Part shown: positions 7,916-16,952 of the stretch, piece after piece | Layout: each line of letters starts with the position of its first letter | How positions within the stretch are numbered: the first letter of the stretch is position 1 | Source: Novosphingopyxis baekryungensis DSM 16222 | Lineage (GTDB): Bacteria > Pseudomonadota > Alphaproteobacteria > Sphingomonadales > Sphingomonadaceae | Reading direction: 5' to 3' | Assembly (NCBI RefSeq): GCF_000420305.1 | Contig: NZ_ATUR01000002.1 | Coordinates: 124,001-188,000, forward strand | DNA length: 64,000 bases | Notes under the pieces: model-generated | Seen by the model: only the letters and a program-made list of their open reading frames with translations | Told to the model about the DNA's origin: nothing | Databases searched by the model: none | Made by a program: the position numbers and the translations under genes

Positions 7916-10068
7916 ATGCCGTCGGTTTTGCGGTGGGCGGGCCGATCGGAGCGGCGCTGGGCGGTTTGGCCGGGCGCGCGATCGACCAGCAGATCTTCGG
8001 TGGCCCAAAGGGCGCCGAAGGGCCGCGCCTGAAGGAGCTGGATGTCCAGACTTCCAGCTATGGCAGCGAGATACCGGCTATCTTCGGCGCAATGCGCGTG
8101 GCCGGCACCGTGATCTGGGCGACCGACCTGATCGAGCGCAAAAGTACCGAGGGCGGCGGCAAGGGGCGTCCCGGCCAGACGCGCTATGATTATTCGGTCA
8201 GTTTCGCGGTGGCCCTCTCGAGCCGCCCGGCGATGCGCGTGGGCCGCATCTGGGCCGACGGCAATCTGATGCGCGGGGCGGCAGGCGATTTCAAGGTGCC
8301 GGTCAGCTTTCGCTTCTATCCGGGCCTGGGCGATCAGAAAGCCGATCCTCTCATAGCCCAGGCGGAAGGCGCGCAGGCCCCCGCCTTTCGCGGCATGGCC
8401 TATGCGCTTTTCGAGGATTTGCAGCTGGCCGATTATGGCAACCGCATTCCCTCGCTGACCTTCGAGCTGTTCGAACGCGACGGCGCGGTGACGCTGGTGG
8501 ACATCGCAGCGGCGACGAGCGACCGGCTGGTAGTGGGCGACGACCCTGCAGCGGTGGCGGGATTTGCCGCCAGCGGCAGCGCGCGCGATGTCGTTGGCCT
8601 GATTGTCGAGGGCGCCGGGTTGCGGCTGACCCGGACGGACCGGGGATTTGTCTTTCCTGCCGCTGCCCCACCTGCTGGCGCGCTGGACGCCCCGCTGGCG
8701 GCGCTGGACGGCGAGGCGGTGGATCGACCACGACGGTCCCGTGCGCCCCTGGCGGACTATCCGATAGCGCTCGAATATCGCTATTATGATGTGGCGCGCG
8801 ATTATCAGGCGGGCATGCAACGCGCGCGCCGTACCGGGGCAGGGCGAGGCATCGCACGGGTTGATTTTCCTGCCGCCATGACGGCTGAAACCGCGATCGA
8901 AGTCGCGCAGGCGCTGGCGCGCCGTGCCGGCGCCGAGCGCGAACAGCTGACCATCGCCGCGGCTTATGGTTCGGTCATGCCGCATGTGGGCCATCAGCTG
9001 ACCTGGGCGGGCGGTGCCTGGACGATCACCGGCCTGGAACATCGGCGCGGGGCCTTGCTCATCACCGCGACGGCGCTGCCACGTTATGGCCCTGTGATGC
9101 CGTCGGCTGTTGCCGGGCGTGCATTGCGCGAACCCGATCTGGTGCATGGGCCGACGGCGCTGATGCTGGCCGAGCTGCCCGATATCGCCCGCAGCGGCAC
9201 GGACAGGCCGGTCGTGGTGGTGGCCGCTGCCGGTGCATCCGCCGGCTGGCGACGCGCGGCTCTTTCTTTGGGCAACAGCCCCGATTCCCTCCGACCGATC
9301 GGCCCCACGGCGCTGCCGGCCATCTTCGGCGTGCTTGTCGACAGTCTCGAGACGGCCACGGCCAATCTCATCCACTATCATCGCCCGGCACGCGTCCGGC
9401 TGCTGGGCACGGACATGATGCTTGGCGACGCGGATGAGGAGGCTCTGTTCGCCGGCGCCAACATGGCCGCGATCGGCAGCGAGCTTGTTCAGTTCGAGAC
9501 CGCTGTGCGAGACGATGCGGGGTGCTATGTCCTGTCCGGATTGCGCCGCGGGCTTTTCGGTAGCGAGGCCATGGACGCGCATCCTGCCAACACGTCCTTT
9601 CTGATGCTGCAGCGCGAACAGCTGCATATCCTGGAGGGGCCGGACGTTGCCGCGGGCCTGCCTCTGACGGTTGTTGCGTCGGGCGTCGGAGATGAAGGCG
9701 CGGCGCTTGCCTCTTTCGACGTGGCCGGGACGGCCAGCCTGCCGCTGCGGCCTGTTCATTGTCATGCGCAGTGGCAGAGCGGCGGTCTTGCTGTGCGCTG
9801 GATACGCCGCTCCCGTCTCGGCGCGGACTGGTCCGCGACGGTCGAGCCGCCCATGGGAGAAGACAGCGAAGCTTACCGCGTCGAGATCGTCTCCGAATCC
9901 GACGGGCTGCTTGCGACCTGGCGTGTGGATGCGCCCCGGCTGCTCGTGCAGCGGGTTCTTCTCGACCAATGGCGGTCCGATGGAGTGGCGGAGGTGACGG
10001 TCGTGATCCGCCAGATCGGGCGCAACGGTTTGTCGCCGGACGCACATATCGCCGTTTCTATAGCCTGA
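7897..10068 (+). CDS. GTA tail-tip/baseplate protein (g15), short form lacking the TIM-barrel domain
   Basis: The protein is 723 aa; RcGTA g15 is about 1300 aa. The N-terminal 200 residues or so match the family (hydrophobic glycine-rich start, IFGAMRVAGTVIW, STEGGGKG, VGRIWADG, FRFYPG, PAFRGMAYALFEDL). The middle and C-terminal parts match the phage-tail_3 and C-terminal g15-like regions (ALARRAGAEREQL, VLSGLRRGLFGSE). The glycosidase-like GTA_TIM domain expected after the N-terminal part is missing: the sequence goes from FGNRIPS-like text directly to the tail_3-like part. The start at 7897 has GGAGAC 5 nt upstream of GCCGGC. Confidence 0.88.
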   Translation: MATILLNAVGFAVGGPIGAALGGLAGRAIDQQIFGGPKGAEGPRLKELDVQTSSYGSEIPAIFGAMRVAGTVIWATDLIERKSTEGGGKGRPGQTRYDYSVSFAVALSSRPAMRVGRIWADGNLMRGAAGDFKVPVSFRFYPGLGDQKADPLIAQAEGAQAPAFRGMAYALFEDLQLADYGNRIPSLTFELFERDGAVTLVDIAAATSDRLVVGDDPAAVAGFAASGSARDVVGLIVEGAGLRLTRTDRGFVFPAAAPPAGALDAPLAALDGEAVDRPRRSRAPLADYPIALEYRYYDVARDYQAGMQRARRTGAGRGIARVDFPAAMTAETAIEVAQALARRAGAEREQLTIAAAYGSVMPHVGHQLTWAGGAWTITGLEHRRGALLITATALPRYGPVMPSAVAGRALREPDLVHGPTALMLAELPDIARSGTDRPVVVVAAAGASAGWRRAALSLGNSPDSLRPIGPTALPAIFGVLVDSLETATANLIHYHRPARVRLLGTDMMLGDADEEALFAGANMAAIGSELVQFETAVRDDAGCYVLSGLRRGLFGSEAMDAHPANTSFLMLQREQLHILEGPDVAAGLPLTVVASGVGDEGAALASFDVAGTASLPLRPVHCHAQWQSGGLAVRWIRRSRLGADWSATVEPPMGEDSEAYRVEIVSESDGLLATWRVDAPRLLVQRVLLDQWRSDGVAEVTVVIRQIGRNGLSPDAHIAVSIA

Positions 10069-10112
10069 AGCAGGCGGAGTTGCGCCGGCTGAAATTTCTG
10101 AAGGAGCGTTTC

Positions 10113-10562
10113 ATGAATGCATTCACAACTCCGCGCTTTTCCTTGCCGACATTGGCCCTCGCGCAGGCCCAGAAGGAACTGGTGCATAATGAAGCGCTAT
10201 CGTTGATCGATCTGCTGCTGCATGCCGTGGTGGAAGGCTTTGCCGATGACCCGGCAGCCTTGTCGCCTGCGGCGGGGCAATGCTGGGTGGTGGGGCCAAG
10301 TCCGATGGGTGACTGGGCCGACCGGGCCGGCCAGGTGGCTGGGTGGACTGAAGGCGGGTGGCGTTTCGCCTCGCCCGTCGATGGCATGCGGCTGTTCGAC
10401 AGGGCCACCGGCTCCAACCTGCTGTTCCGTTCGGGAAGCTGGATTGGCGCCATGACCGCTCCGGTCCCGTCCGGCGGCGATGTCATCGATCTGCAAGCAC
10501 GCGATTCGATCGCGACCATCGTTGCGGCGCTGCATCAGGCCGGTCTGCTGCTTGCTAATTGA
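10113..10562 (+). CDS. DUF2793 protein, end of GTA cluster
   Basis: This 149-aa protein matches DUF2793 (TPRFSLPTLALAQAQKELVHNEAL near the N terminus and W-rich WVVGPSPMGDWA/GGWRF). The family is found with phage and GTA tail genes of alphaproteobacteria and may be a fibre or tail-tip accessory; its function is not established. It starts 44 nt after g15 behind AAGGAGCG and appears to be the last gene of the cluster. Confidence 0.8.
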   Translation: MNAFTTPRFSLPTLALAQAQKELVHNEALSLIDLLLHAVVEGFADDPAALSPAAGQCWVVGPSPMGDWADRAGQVAGWTEGGWRFASPVDGMRLFDRATGSNLLFRSGSWIGAMTAPVPSGGDVIDLQARDSIATIVAALHQAGLLLAN

Positions 10563-10641
10563 TCTGTTCCCGTCTATCAGGGTGGTGAACGACGTCTTTT
10601 TCGCCCTTCAAGGTCGCAAAGGAGACATTTTCGCAACAGAT

Positions 10642-10667
10642 GGAACCATTGCGAACTTGCACGCGTT
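10642..10667 (+). promoter_or_regulatory. EcfG-type (general stress response) promoter
   Basis: GGAAC at 10642-10646 and CGTT at 10664-10667 are separated by 17 nt, an exact match to the alphaproteobacterial EcfG consensus (GGAAC-N16/17-CGTT). It lies 61 nt upstream of the OmpA-family start codon, in the only non-coding gap there. Confidence 0.6.
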
Positions 10668-10728
10668 TGAGCGACCGGATAGTAGATAACTACCGATTTC
10701 AGTTCCTATATAGATAGAGGGGAATTTA

Positions 10729-11823
10729 ATGCGTAAGCTAGCCATTGGTGTGGCACTTGCCACAACCGCGCTGACGCCTGCCATGGCACGCGACGGTGCC
10801 TGGTATGCAGGTGTCGAAGGCGGCGTAATGCTCGTCGAAGATACAGATTATGACGTCAACGGTGTGAGCAACGACCTCACGGTTGATAGTGATTACGGCT
10901 GGAACGCCGATGCCGTGGTCGGCTATGACTTCGGTGCGTTCCGCATTGAAGCCGAAGTCGGCTATCAGCGCGCTGATGCCGATGAAGTTGTCACGGGTAG
11001 CCAGGGTATTGTGGGCAATCTTCCCGCAGGTTCCACGTTTGACGTAGCCGGTGATACGAGCGCGCTCAGCTTCATGCTGAACGGTCTGCTCGACTTCGGT
11101 GCCGATGACGGCATTCAGGGCTTTGTCGGCGGCGGTGCCGGTGTGGCTCGTGTGAGCCAGGACCTGGTTCTCGCGAACAACTTCGTCGACGATTCGGACA
11201 CGAGCTTCGCATGGCAGGCTATCGCCGGTGTGCGCGCTCCGCTTACCGAGAGCGTGGACGTTGGCCTGAAGTACAAGTTCTTCAACGTGCCGAACGTGGA
11301 CCTCATCAGCAACTTTGGCGACACCTATGAAGGTCGCTATCGTTCGCACAGCCTGCTTGGCAGCCTGATTTTCAACTTCGGCGCTCCTGAGCCCGTGGTT
11401 GCTCCTCCTCCGCCACCGCCGGCTGCTACGCCTACTCCGCCACCCCCACCACCGACTCCTGAGCCAGTGTCGTGCAACAGCGGTCCGTACATCGTGTTCT
11501 TCGATTGGGATAAGTCCAATCTGCGTCCCGATGCTGCAACCGTGCTCGACAACGCTGTGGCTCAGTATGCCAATTGTGGTTCGGCACGCGTCATGCTTGC
11601 TGGTTACACCGATACGTCGGGTACCGCGACCTACAACGTTGGTCTTTCCCAGCGTCGTAACGCTTCGGTTCAGTCTTATCTGCAGTCCCGCGGTGTTCCG
11701 CAGGCCCGCATCGCGACGGAAGCTTTCGGTGAAACGAACCTTCGCGTTCCCACCGCCGACGGTGTGCGCGAGCCGCAGAACCGCCGCGTTGAGATCACAT
11801 ACGGCCCCAACGCCGGTTACTGA
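10729..11823 (+). CDS. OmpA-family outer membrane protein
   Basis: This 364-aa protein has a signal peptide (cleavage expected after AMA), an N-terminal eight-stranded beta-barrel-like part (residues 23-218), a proline-rich linker (about 222-245, PPPPPPAATPTPPPPPP) and a C-terminal OmpA peptidoglycan-binding domain (YIVFFDWDKSNL, TDTSGTATYNVGLSQRR, NRRVEITYG). It anchors the outer membrane to the cell wall. It is monocistronic: an EcfG-like promoter and GAGGGG ribosome-binding site lie upstream and a strong terminator downstream. Codon use (more T-ending codons) differs slightly from its neighbours, as often seen in highly expressed genes. Confidence 0.93.
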   Translation: MRKLAIGVALATTALTPAMARDGAWYAGVEGGVMLVEDTDYDVNGVSNDLTVDSDYGWNADAVVGYDFGAFRIEAEVGYQRADADEVVTGSQGIVGNLPAGSTFDVAGDTSALSFMLNGLLDFGADDGIQGFVGGGAGVARVSQDLVLANNFVDDSDTSFAWQAIAGVRAPLTESVDVGLKYKFFNVPNVDLISNFGDTYEGRYRSHSLLGSLIFNFGAPEPVVAPPPPPPAATPTPPPPPPTPEPVSCNSGPYIVFFDWDKSNLRPDAATVLDNAVAQYANCGSARVMLAGYTDTSGTATYNVGLSQRRNASVQSYLQSRGVPQARIATEAFGETNLRVPTADGVREPQNRRVEITYGPNAGY

Positions 11824-11849
11824 TCTTTCGCTTCGATTATTATCGAGAA

Positions 11850-11879
11850 GGGCCGGTCGAACGACCGGCCCTTTTTTTT
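11850..11879 (+). terminator. Intrinsic terminator of the OmpA gene
   Basis: A perfect 10-bp palindromic stem (GGGCCGGTCG at 11850-11859, CGACCGGCCC at 11862-11871) is followed by eight T. Confidence 0.92.
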
Positions 11880-12016
11880 GTCTGTCTTCGATTCACAGCG
11901 TCCGTGGTCGTCAAAGATCTGCCGCTGAAAGCCTGACTTCTTCCCTTCGCGCCCACCATGTTGGAAACTATTGCGCTGCTGACGGTTGATATCGACAGAA
12001 ACAAAGGGAGATAGAG

Positions 12017-12610
12017 ATGCGAAACATCGTTCTAACAAGCGCGGCATGTGCGGCCATCGCCTTGACCGGGTGCCAGCAGGAAAGCCCTTCAAACGAGGCA
12101 GACATTGCCACCGTGACGGAAGAAACCCCTACCACCGGCGGCATGGTAGACGCAGAAAGCGCGACTGCAGCGCTTCAGACGGCCGATGGAACATCCGTCG
12201 GCGAAGCCCGGATCAGCACAATGGACGGCGGCCTCAATCTCACCTTATCCGTGACTGGCATGCCTCCTGGCAATCATGGCGTGCATATTCACCAGACCGG
12301 CAAATGCGACGCCCCCGACTTCAAGAGCGCGGGCGGGCACTGGAATCCCACTGACAAGGAACATGGTCTGGCTAATGACAATGGCTCGCATATGGGCGAT
12401 TTCGTGAACCTGGAAGTGGCTGCCGACGGCACAGGCAGTCTCGAACGCCCGATAAAAGGCGCGACATTAAAAGGCGGAGCCAACGCTTTGCTCGATAGTG
12501 ACGGCGCCGCGTTCATCGTTCATGCCGGCCAGGACGATCAGATGACCGATCCATCAGGCGACAGCGGTGACCGTATCGCCTGCGGTGTATTTGAAAAAAC
12601 CGCTAGCTAA
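12017..12610 (+). CDS. sodC: Cu/Zn superoxide dismutase, lipoprotein
   Basis: This 197-aa protein converts superoxide to peroxide in the periplasm. A lipoprotein signal ends in LTGC (Cys19), so it is probably anchored to the outer membrane, and a T/E-rich linker follows. The metal ligands are visible: HGVHIH (Cu), GGHWNP (bridging His), GSHMGD, and FIVHAG near the C terminus; KC and AC can form the family disulphide. The ribosome-binding site is GGGAGA. It converges on the MFS gene with a gap of only 3 nt and no visible terminator. Confidence 0.94.
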   Translation: MRNIVLTSAACAAIALTGCQQESPSNEADIATVTEETPTTGGMVDAESATAALQTADGTSVGEARISTMDGGLNLTLSVTGMPPGNHGVHIHQTGKCDAPDFKSAGGHWNPTDKEHGLANDNGSHMGDFVNLEVAADGTGSLERPIKGATLKGGANALLDSDGAAFIVHAGQDDQMTDPSGDSGDRIACGVFEKTAS

Positions 12611-12613
12611 GAC

Positions 12614-14188
12614 CTAGTCGAACTCTTCTCCGGCGGCGGCGGCACGATCACGTGCCGTCGCTTCCGAAGCCGGCAGAAGTCGCGCGGCGATAATTGCTGC
12701 CGTCAAGGCGATGGGCACGGTTACCAGCAGGGACAATACGCCCACCGATAGGCTTTCCGTCAGCGCGGACACGCGGCCAGCGAGATATGGCCCAAGCGCC
12801 AGCCCGATTAGCGTAGTTCCGATAAAGAAACTCGCCGTTGCCGTGCCGCGCATGCGTGGCAAAACCAGGTCCTGTGTCGTCGCCGCAGCCGCGCCCAGGG
12901 CACAACTGGAAAGCGCCTGCGCCGGAAACAGCATGAGATAGAACAGGGTCAGGCTGTCCGTGGTAAAGCCGATGGCAATCGCCGGCACCGGTGCAACGGC
13001 GCCGAAGATGACGACCCAGAGCCGCCCGGCGGCATGTTTGGCGCGAAGTTTGTCGGCCAGCCACCCACCACCAATCACACCGATAAATCCGGCCGAAGCG
13101 CCCAGGCTGCCGACAATCCAGCCGACCTCGCTCTCGGAAACCCCGAAATTTCTCAGCGCATAGGGCGATGCCCAGAAACTCACCGAGTAGCTGATGAAGG
13201 CGTTCAGGCCATAAGCGAGCACCGTGAGCAGAAATGCCGGCGTTCCCAAAGTGAGGGCGAATGTGGGTGGATCGGTCCGCCGTAGCGCACTGGCCCAGCT
13301 ATACACCGCATAAGCGCCAATACCGACTGCGGCCCATTGCTTGATCGGCTCACCCAGCGCGATCAGTCCGCACACGATGCCCGTGACCAGCAGGCCAACC
13401 GCCAGATTGCGCAGGAGATTGCCCGACCGGGCCGCGCCGATCAGGGTCAGCGGCGGAATGATGGTGATCAGTTCCGCAAAGAAATCGCGGAATGGATGGG
13501 GACGGGTCTTGCTCACAATGCCTTCGGACTGGCCGCGCATCGGCTCCCGCAAGGTGAAAACCCATAGGGCAAGAAGTAGCCCTGGCAGGCCGACGGCCAT
13601 GAAAGCGGCCTGCCAACCGGCCAGGCCGAGCGGCGCCATATCCTTGACCGGATAAGCCTCGTTCCAGTTTTCCACGACCAGGCCGCCAAGCCCTAGCGAG
13701 AGGCCGCCGCCGATATAGAGTCCGGAGGAATATAAAGAGAGCGCGAGTCCGCGCCGTTTTTTGGGAAACCAGTCCGAAATAAGCGAATAGGCGCTTGGGC
13801 TGGCCGTGGCCTCGCCGATACCCACGCCGATCCGCGCACCGGTCAACATCAAGCCATTGCGGGCCAGGCCGGACATGGCCGTCATGACGGACCAGAGACT
13901 GAGGCCGATGGTCATCAGCCGCACGCGGTGCCAGCTATCCGCCAGCCGCCCCAGCGGGATACCGAACAGTGCATAGAACACGCCAAAGGCGGTGCCATAA
14001 AGGAATCCGATGTCATCGTCGGTGAGGTTGAGATCGCGCTTTACGTCCTCCGCCAGAATGCTGAGCACCTGCCGGTCGACGAAATTCAGGATGTAGACCA
14101 GGATCAGGATCGATAGCACGTACCAGGCATAGGCCGGGGTCTTTGCATCCGGATCGATGGTCGAATCCGCCGGGGTGGGTGCTTGCAT
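12614..14188 (-). CDS. MFS transporter, spinster-like family
   Basis: This 524-aa inner-membrane protein has the 12-helix MFS layout and the spinster-type pattern: NFVDRQVLSILAEDVKRDL in helix 1, GIPLGRLADSWHR in loop 2-3, and a motif SLISDWFPKKRRGLALSLY in helix 5. Substrate cannot be told from sequence; relatives in sphingomonads carry lipids, sugars or small acids. ATG at 14188 was chosen for its AGGAGAGG ribosome-binding site. Start codons of this gene and the phosphatase gene are divergent with 71 nt between. Confidence 0.88.
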   Translation of the reverse strand: MQAPTPADSTIDPDAKTPAYAWYVLSILILVYILNFVDRQVLSILAEDVKRDLNLTDDDIGFLYGTAFGVFYALFGIPLGRLADSWHRVRLMTIGLSLWSVMTAMSGLARNGLMLTGARIGVGIGEATASPSAYSLISDWFPKKRRGLALSLYSSGLYIGGGLSLGLGGLVVENWNEAYPVKDMAPLGLAGWQAAFMAVGLPGLLLALWVFTLREPMRGQSEGIVSKTRPHPFRDFFAELITIIPPLTLIGAARSGNLLRNLAVGLLVTGIVCGLIALGEPIKQWAAVGIGAYAVYSWASALRRTDPPTFALTLGTPAFLLTVLAYGLNAFISYSVSFWASPYALRNFGVSESEVGWIVGSLGASAGFIGVIGGGWLADKLRAKHAAGRLWVVIFGAVAPVPAIAIGFTTDSLTLFYLMLFPAQALSSCALGAAAATTQDLVLPRMRGTATASFFIGTTLIGLALGPYLAGRVSALTESLSVGVLSLLVTVPIALTAAIIAARLLPASEATARDRAAAAGEEFD

Positions 14189-14259
14189 CGGGCCTCTCCT
14201 TGCCTCTTTATGCCGTAGCTGTATCAGAGCGCTGCGCTTCTGCAATCCGTAGGATTTAT

Positions 14260-14733
14260 ATGGCTTTCCGCATCCTGTTCGTCTGCCTTGGCAATATTTG
14301 CCGTTCACCGCTGGCGGAAATCGCTTTGCGGGAGGAAACGACACGACGCGGTCTGGATGTCCAGATCGACAGCGCCGGGACGGGCGATTGGCATATTGGC
14401 GATCCACCGGATCCGCGCAGCATAGCCGTGGCCGCGCGCCATGGCAGCGACGCGAGCCTCCTGCGCGCGCGGCAGGTTCAGCCGGACGACTTTGAACGGT
14501 TCGACTGGATTATCGCCATGGATCGCCAGAATTTTGCCGATCTGCAATCGCTGGCGCCTGCGCAAGCCAAGGCCGAACTGCGTCTGGCGCTCGATGTTAT
14601 CGATCAACGCAAAGGGGAGGGGGTGGCCGATCCCTATCATGGCGATGACGCCGCGTTCGAGCGCACCTGGGCCGAAGTGACCGCGATCGCCATGGCCATG
14701 GCCGATGAGATTGCCGCTCAGACCAAGGGGTAA
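14260..14733 (+). CDS. Low-molecular-weight protein tyrosine phosphatase
   Basis: This 157-aa enzyme hydrolyses phosphotyrosine. The P-loop CLGNICRS (residues 9-16) carries the catalytic cysteine and arginine, and the general acid is the aspartate in ADPYHG. No tyrosine kinase or polysaccharide genes adjoin it, so it is more likely a general LMW-PTP than a Wzb. Its 3' end overlaps thpR, on the other strand, by 16 nt. Confidence 0.93.
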   Translation: MAFRILFVCLGNICRSPLAEIALREETTRRGLDVQIDSAGTGDWHIGDPPDPRSIAVAARHGSDASLLRARQVQPDDFERFDWIIAMDRQNFADLQSLAPAQAKAELRLALDVIDQRKGEGVADPYHGDDAAFERTWAEVTAIAMAMADEIAAQTKG

Positions 14734-15254
14734 TCCACGATTTGCTCATAGCGGGACCCCGCTTCGCCGAGATGGCTTTCATAAAGCGCAAAATTGGTCA
14801 CCACGAAGGACGGCGGGCGCAGGCTTGCATGCGCGGCGATGAAATCCGCCGTCGGCCCGCTGTGGCTGTTCAGCCGCGCGATCGTGATATGCGGCAGAAA
14901 CTTGCGATGTTCGTCCGGATGGCCGAGCTGACGGCACGTCCGATCGATTTTACGCTTCAGCTGGCCGAGCGGTTCGCTGGGCACAATCCTGGCCCATAGC
15001 GCACGGGGATATCCCTTTCGCTCAAACTGGCCAACGCCGTCGATGGTGATTGGGAAGGGCGGAACGGCGATGCTGTGCAATGCCTCCGCCAGATCATTCG
15101 AATCGTGCCGGGACAGTTCGCCGATAAAGCGAAGCGTGACATGCAGCTGGTCATCATCCTGCCAGCGCGCACCGCGAATGCCATCCATCAAATTCAGCAG
15201 AGGCGTGCGCACCTCCTGTGGTGGGCGAATGCCGATAAAAAGACGGTGCATCAT
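14718..15254 (-). CDS. thpR: RNA 2',3'-cyclic phosphodiesterase
   Basis: This 178-aa member of the 2H phosphoesterase superfamily has both HxTx motifs, HVTL (about residue 39) and HITI (about residue 122), which form the active site opening 2',3'-cyclic phosphates (also called LigT). The N-terminal MHRLFIGIRPP is typical. ATG at 15251 is an alternative start. It is convergent with, and overlaps, the phosphatase gene. Confidence 0.93.
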   Translation of the reverse strand: MMHRLFIGIRPPQEVRTPLLNLMDGIRGARWQDDDQLHVTLRFIGELSRHDSNDLAEALHSIAVPPFPITIDGVGQFERKGYPRALWARIVPSEPLGQLKRKIDRTCRQLGHPDEHRKFLPHITIARLNSHSGPTADFIAAHASLRPPSFVVTNFALYESHLGEAGSRYEQIVDYPLV

Positions 15255-15295
15255 GTCTGCCGGTGTAGCGACCGGAGAGCGCCGATCGCAATAGC

Positions 15296-15324
15296 TTGAA
15301 AACTGCGCGCATAAAGACGATATT
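15296..15324 (+). promoter_or_regulatory. Predicted sigma-70 promoter for the Bax-inhibitor-1 gene
   Basis: TTGAAA (15296-15301), a 17-nt spacer and GATATT (15319-15324) form a good housekeeping-type promoter 54 nt upstream of the start codon. Confidence 0.5.
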
Positions 15325-15377
15325 CATGGGGCAAGTGGCAATGCTGTCACGAACGAAAATTTGGGAGTTTTTCTATT

Positions 15378-16121
15378 ATGGCATGGCCCGATCCAAGAGC
15401 GACCGGAGCGCGTACCTTCCCCGGCCGAGCCGGAACCAGCGAAGCCTTTGACGCAGGCCTGCGGTCCTACATGCTCAAAATCTATAATTATATGGCGAGC
15501 GGTGTGCTGCTGACGGGCGTCGTGGCAATGCTGTTCGCACGCGGCGGCGAAACGTCGCTGGCTGCGCAGGTCATGCTGGGCGGTGGGCCGCTCGCATGGA
15601 TCATCATGCTGTCGCCACTCGCGATCGTCTTCGCGATGAGCTTCGGTCAGAACAAGTTCTCCACCGGCACCCTGCAGATGATGTACTGGGGTTTTGCCGT
15701 GCTCATGGGCCTGTCGCTCAGCACGGTGTTCCTGATGTATACCGGCGCATCGATCGCGACCACCTTCTTCGCCACGGCAGGCGCATTCGCCGGCCTCAGC
15801 CTTTACGGTTATACCACCAAGAAGGATCTGAGCGCCTGGGGCACGTTCCTGATCATGGGTGTCGTTGGCCTGATCGTTGCCAGCGTGGTCAACATCTTCG
15901 TGCAGTCGAGCGCGCTCAGCTTTGCCATCAGCGGCATCGGCGTGCTGATCTTTGCCGGTCTGACGGCCTATGACACGCAGAAGCTCAAGAGCCTCTACCA
16001 GCATGTTGCCGGAACGGACATGATGGGCAAAGTCGTGATCATGGGGGCGCTGAACCTCTATCTCGATTTCATCAATATGTTCCTGTTCCTGCTGCGCTTC
16101 ATGGGCGTCGCCCGCGACTAG
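15378..16121 (+). CDS. Bax inhibitor-1/YccA family membrane protein
   Basis: This 247-aa inner-membrane protein has seven predicted helices from about residue 40 onward and the family signatures FAGLSLYGYTTKKDLS and GLTAYDTQKLK, where the aspartate pairs form the pH-sensing calcium-leak site in homologues. Bacterial relatives (YccA, YbhL) modulate FtsH or leak calcium. It is monocistronic with a predicted promoter upstream and a terminator downstream. Confidence 0.92.
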   Translation: MAWPDPRATGARTFPGRAGTSEAFDAGLRSYMLKIYNYMASGVLLTGVVAMLFARGGETSLAAQVMLGGGPLAWIIMLSPLAIVFAMSFGQNKFSTGTLQMMYWGFAVLMGLSLSTVFLMYTGASIATTFFATAGAFAGLSLYGYTTKKDLSAWGTFLIMGVVGLIVASVVNIFVQSSALSFAISGIGVLIFAGLTAYDTQKLKSLYQHVAGTDMMGKVVIMGALNLYLDFINMFLFLLRFMGVARD

Positions 16122-16150
16122 GCCCAGGCGCATTCATCACCGATAAACAG

Positions 16151-16181
16151 ACGCCCGGCCAGCCTTGCTGCCGGGCGTTTT
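16151..16181 (+). terminator. Intrinsic terminator of the Bax-inhibitor-1 gene
   Basis: A 9-bp stem (ACGCCCGGC at 16151-16159, GCCGGGCGT at 16170-16178) is followed by a short T-run. Confidence 0.85.
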
Positions 16182-16267
16182 GTTATCTCCGTTTGTCGTA
16201 TCGGGGCTTTTCAACGCGCCTGGGGGGTGTCAAACGAGCCCTTGAGATTTTTGAGGGTAGAGAACGC

Positions 16268-16945
16268 ATGTACAAGACTGTCGCCCGGGCCGCGTTGTTG
16301 GCCGGACTGACCTCATTGGCTGCCTGTGCGGCGCCGCCACCACCGGCACCCCCGCCGCCGATCATCGTTCCATCCTCCTTCCCGCCGCGTCCGATCCCGC
16401 CGCTTGGCGCGGCAACCGGCATGTTCATTCCGCCCAAGGGCGTGGACGATGTGCGCATGACGCCGAACCGCGGTCTGGACAGCGACGAAGTCGTCTGGAA
16501 TTTCCGATCGGCGTTCAACGTGGCCGCGCTGAACTGCCTGCAGCCGAAATATCAGCGTTTCGCCGATGATTACAAAAATTATCTGACGGCGCATCGCACC
16601 ATGTTGAACGATGTCAATCGGCGGCTGGATACGACCTACCGGTCCCGCTATCCGGCTGGCGAATCGAACCGTATCCGCGATACGTCGTCGACCGATCTGT
16701 ATAATTATTTCTCGCTGCCACCGGTCACCAGCAGTTTCTGCAATCTGATGCTGGAACTGGGCCCGCAATCGGCCCTGGTGCCGACCGCGGAGCTGCCGGT
16801 CTTCTCTGCCCGTGCGCTGGGGTTGATCGACAATCTGTTCATCGAATTTTACGATGACTATTCGGAATATCAGCGCCGCCTGGCCGCCTGGGAAGAGCTA
16901 TATGGCCGCCTTGGCCGGGTCACGCTGGAAGGCCAGCGCCAGTAA
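16268..16945 (+). CDS. Proline-rich lipoprotein of unknown function
   Basis: This 225-aa protein has a lipoprotein signal with lipobox LAAC (Cys20), a proline-rich stretch (PPPPAPPPP, residues 22-32) and a soluble domain rich in aromatic and helical residues. I do not recognise the domain. The ATG at 16268 gives a proper signal peptide; longer frames upstream do not. It converges on the PBP1A gene with a hairpin between. Localisation to the cell envelope is the only supported statement. Confidence 0.8.
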   Translation: MYKTVARAALLAGLTSLAACAAPPPPAPPPPIIVPSSFPPRPIPPLGAATGMFIPPKGVDDVRMTPNRGLDSDEVVWNFRSAFNVAALNCLQPKYQRFADDYKNYLTAHRTMLNDVNRRLDTTYRSRYPAGESNRIRDTSSTDLYNYFSLPPVTSSFCNLMLELGPQSALVPTAELPVFSARALGLIDNLFIEFYDDYSEYQRRLAAWEELYGRLGRVTLEGQRQ

Positions 16946-16952
16946 AGCAGCA

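Noticed and set aside
7876-10047. Long antisense open frame (723 codons) opposite g15
   Set aside because: It mirrors the sense gene, has shadow-like composition and no recognisable motif.
1-10562. Complete prophage
   Set aside because: No integrase, repressor, lysis or attachment site is seen and the gene order follows RcGTA; upstream genes are outside the window, so this is a judgement from the visible part.
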